Shown here piece after piece: positions 45,927-57,595 of a stretch of DNA of 64,000 nucleotides (position 1 is the stretch's first letter; every line of letters starts with the position of its first letter). Origin of the DNA: Trochalopteron elliotii (Eukaryota > Chordata > Aves > Passeriformes > Leiothrichidae); the NCBI GenBank assembly GCA_024734555.1, contig JANPWX010019236.1, positions 503,688-567,687 on the forward strand. Direction: 5' to 3'. A program made the position numbers and the translations under genes. A model generated the notes under the pieces. It was not told the DNA's origin and did not search any database. It worked only from the letters and a program-made list of their open reading frames with translations.

Positions 45927-46092
45927 AGATGCTGCGGGAACCCCGCGATCCCATCCCGGGGATGCTGCGGGAACCCCGCGATCCCATCCCGGGGATGCTG
46001 CGGGAACCCCGCGATCCCATCCCTGGAATGCTGCGGGAACCCCCCGATCCCATCCCTGGAATGCTGCGGGAACCCCGCGATCCCATCCCGGG
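45927..46092. repeat. 33-bp CpG-rich minisatellite, 5 units
   Basis: Five tandem units of GATGCTGCGGGAACCCCGCG plus ATCCCATCCCGGG (33 bp each) differ by a few C/T and G/A changes that fit CpG decay. Because 33 is a multiple of three, each frame encodes an 11-residue repeat (for example MLREPRDPIPG on plus). The frames end just outside and overlap in both orientations. The array sits in a locally GC- and CpG-rich patch (45760-46140) within AT-rich DNA. Confidence 0.93.
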
Positions 46093-46189
46093 GGATGTTG
46101 TGCCCACGAGATGGCAGGCTGGGATGCTGTTTGCACTGCATCCCCTGCAAACAGCTCCCCCTCTCAAATGACAGCAGCCCCAGGTAGCA

Positions 46190-46480
46190 GAGGTGACATT
46201 TGCTTTACATTATGATACACACTAATTAATCATTAGCGATCCCAAAAGTATGTCGGCTAAAAATGCTTTGCTACGGCTCATCACAGTAGGGGCTTTCAAT
46301 ATTGATAGTTACACACACATGTGCTCCACGGCTGGTTATTATATATATACCCACGGATTTAGTATCTCAGGCTACAGAATATCTTTTAAGTGCTGCTAAT
46401 TATTGTTTGCTAATATTCCTTGCAGTCGGTAATGAACTTAACTTCTTGTACTTTCTGTGAGCGACTCTGGAGGTCACAAA
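46190..46480. promoter_or_regulatory. Enhancer-like noncoding block (candidate conserved element)
   Basis: This unique AT-rich sequence directly follows the CpG-rich patch. It has a dense group of homeodomain-type sites (ACTAATTAATCATTAGCG, CTAATTATTG, GCTAATATT) and retained CpGs (GTCGGC, CTACGG, CCACGG, GTCGG). The combination resembles developmental enhancers. No reading frame or repeat explains it. Conservation was not tested. Confidence 0.3.
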
Positions 46481-47370
46481 ACGATCCCTTGGCTGCGAGG
46501 TGAAACGGGAGTTTTACAAGCTAAAGCTGCTGCAGAAGTGACTGGAGCTTTCTGTGGCCCAGCCCAGGCTGTTTGCAGGGGCTGACATTTTTCCAGCCGT
46601 GTTCCAGTCTCTATGCCAACAGTCTGGGGCCATCCCCTCCAGCCCCACAGCCCCGGGCACAGCTGAGCAGGGACACAGCAAAGGGGACTGGAGACACCAG
46701 GGTTCTGTAAAAGGGGATGCCTGACTGCACCTCAAAGGTCACCAAAGCCTCCTGTCATTGCAGCGAAGACACTGAGGGGTTTGGATTCACCTCTGCCCCC
46801 AGGTATGCAGGCTGGAAAACAGGAGGTGATGAGGAGTGTAAATAAAGCTGAATAGGAAGGTCAGGAGGCCCAAAAGCACCAGCAGCTCTCAGTCCAGCCT
46901 CACGTGCTTTGAACCCTAGACAAAAGCACCCAGGAGTAAGTGCAGACCTCCTCCCTGGGAACCCTCTTCAGTGTCTGCAGAGCTGCTGAGCTGTCTCATT
47001 TCTTCACCTTGTCACTGATGCACAGAAACAACCCAAACCAAAGGTCCCTGGCAGTTCCTACTCAGGCAGTCCTGCTCTCAGCAGGTTCACCTTCAGTCAC
47101 CCTGAGCAGAAATCCACTCTGCAGAGAAGGATACATGGTCTTACCTCAGTGTCCTGCTTTGGGAGTATTTCAGCAGATCCTTTTAAATGGTAAAGGATGT
47201 CCAAGTGCACACCAGTGAAGGAAATCCTGGTCAAAATGTTCTCTAAACCAAAAAATTTTGAGTTCTAAAGCAGTAACAAAAGCCCTTGTTTTAAAGAGAG
47301 CGAACCAAAAATCACATTCCAGGTAGGCTGACACCATTAAAAGCATCTCTGGGGGTCCTTACCTTACCAC
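46481..47370. other. Unique DNA, no gene seen
   Basis: Ordinary GC composition with short overlapping frames and no recognisable domain. Confidence 0.4.
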
Positions 47371-47526
47371 AGATTCTTATAACAGAATATTCTCACTTGG
47401 AAGGGACCCACAAAAAACCACAAGTCCAGCTCTTACGTGAATGACTCATATGGAAATAAAACTTGCCATCCTGGTGGTTTTTAGCACCGTGCTCTCACCA
47501 TCTGAGCTAATCTCAGGGTCTGCACC
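47371..47526 (-). mobile_element. tRNA-Ile-headed SINE with CR1-like tail (TguSINE1-like)
   Basis: The minus strand begins with a tRNA-like head, GATTAGCTCAGATGG followed by GAGAGCACGGTGCTAA, which matches tRNA-Ile through the D-arm (A box) and anticodon arm. The B box region (near 47470-47460) is badly decayed. The tail reads GGGTCCCTTCCAAGTGAGAA and TATTCTGTTATAAGAATCTG, a CR1 3' end with a degraded ATTCTATG-type terminus. This head-tail combination is the known structure of the passerine SINE TguSINE1. It supports a passerine host. Confidence 0.75.
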
Positions 47527-47901
47527 GGATGGGAACTAAGCTGTCAAGAAAATTCTATTCTAAACATAAAAAACCAAGCCTTTGAATCTGCTGGTATTGC
47601 AAGACAAATATTGAAAGGTGAACACAGGCTTCTACAAAGGTTATGAACTGAATATCTATGATTCTTTTCCTCAGGGAAGTGAAGATGGAGCAACCAACAA
47701 AGATTTGTTACAGGATTTTCTCCAGCATGCTGCATCATCCCTCTGTGTGTCAGAGGGACTCCTGCCAGCCTCCATGTCAATTGTTTCCACCTCCACCAGT
47801 GCTCTGCTGCGCTCACACTCATCTCTACATCTTGGGTTTTTTAGGGTTTTCTCTCCCCGTGATTTAGGTTGGTGTTTCAAACTGGTTCTTTTTCTGCTCT
47901 C

Positions 47902-48542
47902 TGTCCCTCTGAAGGCTTTGAGCTCAGCACAAGCATGAAGAGGAGTCTTAAGGTCTTGTTTTTTCTGGGTTTCTCGTGTGTTTATTATTTCTTATCTTAC
48001 AATTCCCTCTGTGCCTGGCCAAGGTGTTCACAGCAGCTCAGACACAGGTGACTCCCCCTGTGATGGGAGGTCACTGCCTTCTTATACAGATAGTTACATG
48101 TCTATCATTTACAATTTTGTGCCAATGCCTATTATCTATACTAAAAAGGTCATTTCTACTCTGACCCAATCTCCTTCGCCTACTTTGTGCCCACGTCACA
48201 TCAGAAGATGGAGGACGAGGAAGAAGGAGAAGAACTTAGGGCAACACCCTAAATCCTCCATCTTGTCCCCCATTTACCTCTATGCTAAGAATCCTAAAAC
48301 TACAAAATTTTCCACCCTGTGCAGTGCTAAGCTGCTATTTCCACACCTTTGTGACTTGTAATTCTTCTCTCAATGTTGGAAGCTTTTTCCATGGACTAAA
48401 ATCAAAGCCTGTGTCTTCCTGGGCTCTGTGCCAGGCAACACCCCTGGACAGACCCCCTGTCCAGGATTCAAACCCTCTTTCTTGGGTCTGCCGAGGTCTG
48501 TGACCATCCAGGGCAACCAAAGGAATGCTCTGGACTCTGACA
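47902..48542 (-). mobile_element. Solitary LTR, family G (ERVL-like)
   Basis: On the minus strand the block starts TGTCAGAGTCC (from 48542), contains a segment GTTCTTCTCCTTCTTCCTCG that I recall from avian ERVL LTRs, a TATA-like CTGTATAAGAAGG (about 48093-48081) and AATAAA (47986-47981), and may end AGAGGGACA at 47902, giving TGTC...GACA ends. The 3' end is uncertain and no target-site duplication is evident. No retroviral genes are attached. Confidence 0.6.
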
Positions 48543-51500
48543 TCTACTCTCTCCTGTAAAAGCTTTGGCCCACATCCCAAAATCCTGTTTCTAATGTGAA
48601 CAATTTGTTGGTGCAAGTCAAGGCTAGGTCAGCATTTAACAGCTAAAGAATGGCAAAACCATTATTGGTCTAATGGGTCAGGAAATTAGTCCTGTTCAAG
48701 TAATGGAACTATATTAAAAACACAGAAAACAAAATGAAAAGGATAAAGGGGGAGTGAGAGAGAGGCCAAAATAGAAAAAGGGGAATTTCCAGTTCATTGT
48801 GATTTCAGGACCTGAGATTTTAACAAAAATATCAAATACCACTAAAGCTTTGGTACATCTGTGATAGTTGAGATTTAGAGTTTACTGGACTCCTTGCACT
48901 CTTAGTCCCACTAATGCAGAGGTTGGGAATTATATGCAATAAACCAAGATTATAAAAAACAGGACTTAGCCCTTCCCATGGGCAGGTGATTTCTGAAGGG
49001 GTGAGGTACCATCACCTGCAGGACCTACAGAAATCTTGGTTTTTGCATTCCCATGTTCCAAGGCACCAGATGTTTGCAGCCCTGCAGCCACCAGGTCCCA
49101 CCCATGGTTTTTCTAAGCAGAATTTGCTACAGACAAAGCATGGAGGAAAATCTCTTTTTTCCCCACACAGCCACTGTCAAGGCTCAGTGTCCACAAAGCT
49201 CTGCAGCCCTCAGACACATCTGCATTCAGCCATTTACATCTGCTTGTAACGTTTCTGCTTAACTAGCAACCCCCAACAGATTTCCTAATTCAACAATGAA
49301 GCACTCGATATCTTGATACAGTTACTGTGCCATTCCAACACGCTCTGCCCCCTTATTGTCAATTCTCCAAAACCAAAGAGAAAGCAGTAGTCCATGTAGA
49401 GCATTTTAACTGCTACACCAGTTGACTTTCAAGCCTATTTGGCTCTATTTGAAAACTTTAGAATTAAACCCTGTTCTATTCTCTCCCTCTCTCTTGCCAA
49501 CCATAACACTTATTTAAAATTCCCTCTTTTCCTGACATATTACAAGTCTGAAAGCCCCCATGGCAGTTTAAACCTTGGCATCTTTTCAGCAGCCCCCTGA
49601 TTTATGAGCTTAGGGTTTCTGCGTTCTAGCTGCTTCACACTGAAGCTTGAAAATGTAGCAAGAAAATAAAAAATAAATAAAGAAGAGAGCTGACTTCTAG
49701 CAGCGGGATAGTACTCCTCAGGACCTGCCGATTTAGTTCCCTTCTTACTTGTGAAACAGATGGTGTTTTATGCTTAACACAATCAGGACCATTCTCTATC
49801 TGTTGCTTTCTAACCTTCCCCACCTGTGTGAAACCCAGCCAGAGCTTAATGAACATACTTGGAGCTGTCTGGACTGAATTAGTCCCAGTAGGAGTTACCC
49901 TTCAGGTACTCCACAGTCTCTCACTGCTGTGTAACTGCAAAGGAATACAAGAAACCTTTACACTGTGGCTAATTAAATAAAGGTTTGCCTCTGCTAAGTG
50001 CATTTTTTTCCCTTCCAAAAGCAAGCAATGTCTCATGTGTTGAACTATTTTGGAAGCATTTGCAATTATCTTGAGAATTTGGGAAGAAAATTTTGCCATG
50101 AAAATGGGGGCAGATTGTGATTTTAAGCAACATTTGTCTTCCAGTTTTAAACCTTTTTCACTTCTACATATCAGATTATTACAATAATTACCTTGCAAAT
50201 GTAAGGCATTACCCAAATAATGTTTTTTCAAAATTCACATACAAAACTTTTTGTTCCTACTATACTATATGCCTTGAATTTGCATTTTCCCCACTTAAAA
50301 TTCTAGCAAAATTATCTTTTTGGCAGCACATTTTTGAAATGAAGAAGAAATTACAAGCTGGCTACCTTGACCATATTTCACATCCCAGACAGCAAATCTT
50401 AAAAATGTCATGAAGACATGCTAATGTAATTTCCTTCATGGTTATTAACAGTTGTAGAACATTGTTGTAGAGAAGTAATTCAGCAGCCTGAGACTGTTTC
50501 CAAAGTACCTTTGGTGGGATCTCCAATTCAGTTTGTACACTGAAATTTCTGCTGCTGGCTTTCCTTCTTCTGTCTGATGTATGAGACAACTCCATACAAT
50601 TTCCAACCTGAATAAGCATAAAATTTCCATTAAATTAATTGGAGCATTGATATGAAGCAGGCATATTATTTTTTCCAGTCTAGCTTAGACCAAGAATGGG
50701 ATCTCTGTGGATTGCAACCAAACGGATGGCCAACTTGCCTCAGGAATGTTCCCAAAAAACCCAAGTTCTCCATCTGCAATTCTTTCATTATGAGGTTTAG
50801 CTGTGAATCCTTTCCATGGTGTTCAGCTGCACATAGGTAAGACAGATTCCAGTCTTCCTCACACACCAAGGAGGATCCCAGCAGGCTGGAGAAGCCACTG
50901 TGATCAGCTAATATGGGGATCCAGAGAGTTAAAATTCCATGTTTATCCTAAAGAAACAGAAAATGCTTCCTGCTACACTTCACCATGAAATGCCATCTGG
51001 AATGTCTGCTGATCTTTTATTCAGAAAGAGCCGTGCCAGTTCCTTGCCTTGAAGGGAAAGAAACCAAAGTTATGCCCATGAGAGTGGCCAAGGTGTGTCT
51101 GTTCTGGGTGCAGAGGTGGTGGTGAAAACTGCATGACCACAGTCCAAAATCTGCCTCTTCCTTGTCTGGGAAGGTAGAGGATGATGCATGTAGAGGATGG
51201 GTACTCCACAGAGGATGCTAAATCAGATCAGAACCTTTAAAAAACCTGACGAGGAACAAGGGTGTTATTTAAACTAGGAAATAGGGAAACTAAGCATACC
51301 AGGCAGAGAGAGGCATGCTGTCAGCTATGTGTCAGTAACAAGATCTCTGATTGTGAAGGAGAAGGCAGAAATTCCATTTGAGCCCTGCAGAGGCAGGCGT
51401 CCCTCCAGGGGGGACATCCAGGGACACAACTCAGCATCACAAAAGGTGGTCAATAAAACAGAGAGCAGTGGTCAAACAAATGCCAGCAATCACTCTTCCT

Positions 51501-51627
51501 TACACTGCCATTTAGCTGAACTCCAGGGGATACTGGGGCATCCCAAATAAGAACAGAGGGGGCACTTTGCTGGGGGCACAGGGGGAAGGGCAGATAAAAT
51601 ATAAAAGCTTGACCAACAAGCTTTGTA
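48543..51627. other. Unique DNA, no gene seen
   Basis: This is mostly AT-rich. Frames such as 50117-50413 (plus) and 50362-50619 (minus) overlap and have no recognisable domain. Nothing else can be supported. Confidence 0.4.
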
Positions 51628-51682
51628 TTTCTCAATATTTTGTATTGAGAAATATATTTTCTCAATATATTTTATATTGAGA
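51628..51682. repeat. Two tandem AT-rich hairpins
   Basis: Two neighbouring perfect or near-perfect inverted repeats share the same arm sequence. TTTCTCAATA...TATTGAGAAA lies at about 51628-51652 and CTCAATATA...TATATTGAG at about 51661-51682. Each can form a short stem, and the two together form a direct duplication of about 31-33 bp. Alternative pairings between them are possible. Confidence 0.8.
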
Positions 51683-54600
51683 GGCTTCCATGAGACACAC
51701 TAGTGAAGCAGGAGGAGAGAACAGAAGCAGATGAATTGAACAGAACTGGATGCTAGGTACCATTCTTATAAGCAGTAAGGGATTTTTCCACACTTTGGAG
51801 ATGTGCAGGCTAAGTCTTTAGGGACCACTGTCCTGGGGACTCTGCCCAGCTCTGATTGTGTCCCAGGGACTGACAGAGGCGGAGGTGGCAGGAGCAGCAG
51901 GGTGGGACTGAGGTCTCACACCCACACTGTGACAGGGCAGGTGTTCCCATGATGTCAGACTTGTCCTCAGGGTCGTGGGGCAGCTCTAAACTCCAGGTCT
52001 CCCACAGGACAAACAGAGGTGTCCTCCCTCCAGGGCCATACACCCACGGGAAGGATCTGTACCAGCTCTAAAATAAGATACACAACTGGGAAAGAGGCAG
52101 TCTTCTCCACGGTCACTCTACCCAGAAATTCCAATCCTTGGTCTTCTCTACCAAACCAAACCCCCAAATTCTACCTGCAGAATCAGCTTTCCTAATCAAC
52201 CCTGGCCATGATGAGGAAATGTGATTTTAGAGAAGTGCACTGGATGAGGGCAGCATTCATTGGGCTGTACAGCTCTTTGTGGAACTGCTCCATTTGGATT
52301 ATAAATCAAGATAACTGTTGAAAGTTACCTTTCTTGCTTAGAAAAAATTACAAACTAAGTGCCCCTTTAGTGGTGAAAATGGCATGCAGAGTTGGAGAAC
52401 TCACTCTAGCTGAATCACTAAGTACAAAGGGGCATAGTGTAATTAAGTTCAGTGTCCTTGTGGGAGGGAATGCAACAAAACCTAGCACTGTGACATTAAG
52501 CTTTAGAAAGGGGATTTAAAAAAAAAAAAAAAAAAAAAAAGAGGAAGCCAGTCAAAAAGGCCCTGAAGTCAGAAGTGAGGAAATTAAAATCCTTCAACTC
52601 AGCATGGAGGCTACTTAAGCAGCCATAATAGAGTCCCAGAAGGAATGCACAGCTTTTCAAAGAAACATGGAAGGCAAGAAAAATAAAATTAGCATGGGAA
52701 AACAGCAAGGTTCAAGGGGTTATTTAAGCCAAACAGGTAGAATTCAAAAATAAGTGAAAACCTATCTGAAGGGAGGAGCACAACTCATGGAAGGTTGTCC
52801 CCATCATGAAAACATAATTCAAAATTGTGGTGACTGAGAAATGGTCTGGGCTAGGGGAGGGGTGTGTGTGTGAGGAAAGAGAAAATAACTAACGGAAGCA
52901 AAAAATAGTAACTGGAAAAATGGATTTCCAGGACACTTCAATGGATAATTCAGTGAATAAGGTATTTACAAAGACAAAATAGTTATTTTTCATCAGCATG
53001 TAGGCCACCGTGATACAAACAAGGGTGGTGGAGTCTAGGACAAATAGAAGGGTTAAAAAATAAAGGAGTGAAAAAAATAAATGAATTAGAAGCCAAGAGA
53101 TCCCTGGGGCCAGCTGGATCAGGCAACTGCTCCCTAGGGTGGTATAGCTGGGCACTAATCACAAAGTATGATTCTGCAGTGAGCCCATATGGAAAATGGA
53201 GAAATTCCTGCACTGAGACACTCTTTGTATCTCTTACATGCTGCATCAAAAGCCTCTTGATGTCTTATGCAAACCAGAGTGACCCCTGAAAATATGAGGA
53301 GCCTGGTGACCCCTCCAGACCATATGATCCATCTCTCCTAAAGGAGCCAGCAGGAGCAGAGCCTTCCTCACTTTAATTGAGCTGGGCTCCAGCAAAGAGC
53401 CCTGTCCCCAGCTGCACCCAACCTGCAGCACAGAACACACTCGTTTGAGCTTTAGTCATTTGTGTGGTCTTTTAAGTAATTATCCATTGCATTATTCAAC
53501 GGGAGAGCACAGTCTTTACTGGATTACTGGGTCTGTACTGCCTTAAAGACACAGCTCAGTGCTTTGGGAGCCAGCTGCACTGTTGCAAAGAAACAAGCAA
53601 ATATTTCTCTTTTCTCCTCCCTTGTTGAGCTACACAAGAAGGTTCTTCAAAAGAAAACTGAAATGGTGGTGCTACAATAAAAATACAATATGTGTTTTAT
53701 GCAATATATTTGGTGACCCAGTCACAAAAGCAGAGGTGGCCATGGCTCATTAGAGAGCCTTATATAGACTCCAACTGAAACGGGCAAATTATCTTTCCAA
53801 GGGCCATTTGGGGCATGGGGGTGTTTGTGGTCAAATATTGATTCCTACACCCACTAAAGGACTGACTCATGGTGTGTCCAGCTGCAGCACGTGGCAAAAT
53901 TCGGGGGTGGTTTCTGCTATTCAAAAGGCACATGTCCCCAAATAAACAAAAAAAGAGAAGGGAGTAGAGCTGAGAGGGCCCCAGGTGCTTGCAGGCAGGG
54001 AGGTGATGGCAGCTCACACTGCAGCATCCCAAGCCCTGGACAACCAGCACAGGTGACATCCTCCAGCCAGGGATGCAGGACAGTCCTTGTGGCTGGGTGG
54101 CATAAACCAGAAACACCCAGAGGCAGCAAGTTAGGACAGAGAATGAAACAGGAATACAGAGAAAGTGGGAAAGAGATGTAAAATAGCCCCCTCCAGTGTT
54201 TTGGAACTGGATGTTATGCAGCTGGAGAACATTGCCTTCCAGCTAACTGCCAGTCAGGACAGAGTTAATCAGCTGGGGTGGGGATAATCACACAAGGAGC
54301 TGCATGTTGCTAATACACACATTTAAGCAGTTGCTGTCTCATGGTCCAAAGGGTGGCTTTCCATGAAAACCATTTCTACCCTTGTACATGCATGTGGACA
54401 AAAGGACAAGGAACATTCATGGATAATGACAAAGTGCCTTAGTACACAGGCACAGAGACCAGCTGGTGTTGAGGACAAAAAACCTGAGTGCCTGGTAACC
54501 CTCCAGAGAGAACTGCAGGTTACCTGTCCAACTCCAGGTAAACAATCAACCACCTGACTCTGAGTTCATAAGCTGCAGTAGATCCAGGTTATGACACTAG

Positions 54601-55961
54601 AAGAGGGCAAAAATGATAAACAGTTTATCTGGGAGACAAGGCATGTCCTCCAGCAGTGCATGCAATTTCACATCCCCTCATGTCATCTCCCACTTACAAA
54701 TATTCAGACACTGGTGCTGTCTGAGTAAGGAGCTGTTTGGGCTGACATTTTCATATCAAAGCACATGAGTTTAATAAGGACTTACAAAGAATATTTGGAG
54801 CTCTGTCTGTGTGCCTAGAACAAGCTGTCTTTTAGAAATATTCATGGCTACCACAGCAGCAGCACACGTTGAGCACAAAAATGCAGCAGCTCAGATAAAA
54901 GGTCCCTCCAGCCACCCCCAGCCCAGCCAGTTGTCCCCAAGAGGGGTCAACAACAGATGTGCTACACAAGAGCACAGACATGGGGACAGCACACAGTGGT
55001 GTTCATGCAGAATACTCCTCCAAGACTATTCTTGGGGAATTCCAGTGGCAGAAGCAGTGTCTTTTACTGAAAAAGCTGTGGGAGGGTTTTTCTCCCAACT
55101 TTTCTAAAGAAGGGAGGTATTCCTCAGTCCCCTTCACAGTTCCAGCAGCCAACAGCACAGCCCCTGACACTGATCCTCAGGGTGTCACCAAACAGCAGCA
55201 GCAGAAGAACCAAGCTCAGACAGATCCAGCTTGGCTGAGCTCACTCCTAAACTCACAGTATCCTGTGCTTTAGTCAGAGGATTTCTGCTCTGCTGATTGC
55301 AGGCTAAACTTTACTCATGTTTGCACTGTGTAAAGGAGGATTCCAGCAGAACTAAAGGAAACTGCACTGGAATTATGTAACTGTCAGAAAGCAAAATTTA
55401 GTTCGATGTTACATGAATCTTTTTATCAATCACATAACTTACTATCAACTAATAAACTCACTCTGACTATGCTTATCCAGAGCCAAGAGCAGGGAAAGGT
55501 TATTGTAAAGTATCACTGAGACTCTGTCTGTCCAGCTTTGGGTTGGCTGACTTCCACAAGGAATGTGTTTAGTTAATTGAAAAGGTTTTGGTTCAAGTTT
55601 GCCAGCAAGAGATCATAGAGTTCTAGGCAACACATACTGTGAGTATGAACTCCATTCAACCTTTGAAATACCTCTGTGAAGGCAGGAAATTGAAATATTG
55701 TGCTGTATTGGCAACTAAACAGTCATTTATCATCCATGCTAAGTTTGGAGCATAGTGGAATGATTTTTAAACTCTGAGGGTCCTGATTAACAATTACAAG
55801 GTGTGTTTATATAGATATAGATTATGTATTGAAATATAGTTTCGAGAAGAATATGAGATAATCAACAGCTGTCTCCACCCTCCTATTTGCCTAAGATCAA
55901 ATTTGGCCTGTGCTCAAAGGCACAAACACTGTATTAAAACACAGCAGAGTTAAGACACCTA
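51683..55961. other. Unique DNA with a poly(A) run, no gene seen
   Basis: An uninterrupted run of 23 A lies at 52518-52540. The AT-rich frame at 53155-52889 (minus, hydrophobic) and its neighbours look like translated low-complexity DNA. GC-rich frames near 53760-54180 overlap on both strands. No gene or named repeat is supported. Confidence 0.4.
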
Positions 55962-56138
55962 CTGACAAAAGCAAGGAAATTCACAGTTAAGGGGGAAAAC
56001 AGGCCATATGTTCTGCAGTACCTAGGCACAACAGGGAGCATTCAGCTCATCATTAAAGAGGCACCCAGTTGTGCCTAGGTATTGGAGAACATATGGAACA
56101 CTTCCCTGCTCATGTCTGAATTTCTTTGCTATTGTCAG
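55962..56138. repeat. Long imperfect hairpin with 71-bp arms
   Basis: The left arm 55962-56032 and right arm 56068-56138 are reverse complements over 71 bp with about 55 matches (77%). The inner 29 bp (56004-56032 against 56068-56096, core TACCTAGGCACAAC) has only two mismatches. The ends are also well paired (CTGACAA / TTGTCAG). The loop is 35 bases. No other copy is visible in the window. It may be a palindromic non-autonomous DNA transposon, a structured RNA gene, or an inverted duplication. I cannot choose among these from sequence alone. Confidence 0.85.
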
Positions 56139-57491
56139 CTTATGGACCAAGCTTGACTTTTTACTTTTTTTTTTTTAATACAGGGTTCAGGGGACCTTTT
56201 TTTTGTTTTAAACACAGAGTTACAGGATTTCTTAAAGTAGTTGTTTAGTTTGTGATATGCCATTTTAAATTTATAATTAACAGCCTCACAGAGTGTTAAT
56301 TATTACAAATCTGATTAATATTACAATAGATAAATTACTGCAAGTCTGCTTTCAAGAGGAGTTCAGGATCACTGGAAACCATAACTTGTAAAAATGAAGC
56401 AGTGATTTGCTCAGGGAGTTTCTGGGCAGACACCTACAGAAGGTTACAACAGGCAGGACTAATTGGCATTACTGTATCTGAAAAGCAGTGGTTTTATTTT
56501 CTACTTCAGCCCCCTAAGCTATCTCAAGGTTTTAACTGCTTAAGACAATACAATCAATCTATTGCACTACAATGTTTATATTTTAATTAGCAGACTGTTA
56601 GGAGTCCCCAGCTGGAATTGCCAGGCACTGTGCTTGGTAGTGTACATCTATTTATGAGATCCAAAGGGCTTATAGTCAAAGCTGCTAAGGAGCTAGAAGA
56701 GAAAAGATAATGGTTATTATTCCCATTTCAGAGCTAAGCAAGAATGATCTGGGAGTGGGATAAGCTGAACTGTGCAACACTTCACAACGAGCATTCAGGA
56801 TCCTGCTCTGGCCACTTCTGCCTTAGAGTAAAACAAAATAAAACCCAAACAAACAAACAACCCCGAACAAACAAAAACCCCAAACCAAACCCAGCCGGAG
56901 GGGCACGGGTGGCAGGGCTGTCCCCGCAGGGCAGGGGACAGGAGGGGACAGGTGGGGACATCACCAGAGGGCGGCATTGCTCGGGCCACCTCCGCTGCCA
57001 CTCGAGTGTCCCTCCGTGTCCCTTCGAGTCCCTCCTCGTCCAGGAGGAACCAGCACGGGGGAAAGCATTACGTGTTCCCAACGTGCACGGAAATTAACTT
57101 TTCCTCAACTTTCCATTTGTCATTGCATTGTAGAAGGTAATATACATCATCATAAATGCAGAATCAAATCAAATTATACAGTATGTCACTTTTTAAATGA
57201 AAACATACAGAAATCTGGTGTTTTGGAAACTCCTTCAGTCTCATTAAACTGCATATGACTTTGGGTCTCTCATTCAAAATATACTGAGGAGAAGGAGGAG
57301 AGGGGAGGAGTGAGGTTTGTACAAACAGTAAGTCTTGTCAGATCTGAATTATGGTATGATCTCACATATATACTGGATAACCATAGTTCTCATTTTCCTA
57401 GAAAACAACGTAAAGGAGTAAGTTCATCTCCTTGTTTTGCCTCCTAAACAACCCTCTCTTCCTGTCTGAAAATCAGACTGTTCTTTCAGTA
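56139..57491. other. Unique DNA with an A/C simple repeat
   Basis: An AAAC-rich stretch lies at 56829-56892 and short T-runs near 56168 and 56200. GC-rich frames at 56744-57097 and the opposite strand are mutually overlapping. No gene is visible. Confidence 0.4.

Positions 57492-57595
<104 letters not shown>

Noticed and set aside
45691..46187. Gly/Ser/Arg-rich and Pro/Arg-rich repeat proteins
   Set aside because: The frames overlap in several phases of a 33-bp minisatellite. No splice sites or conserved flanks support a gene.
52889..53249. Possible CR1 or LINE coding relic around the hydrophobic minus-strand frame and the AT-rich plus strand
   Set aside because: I looked for CR1 reverse transcriptase or endonuclease motifs in all frames and found none that hold over more than a few residues.
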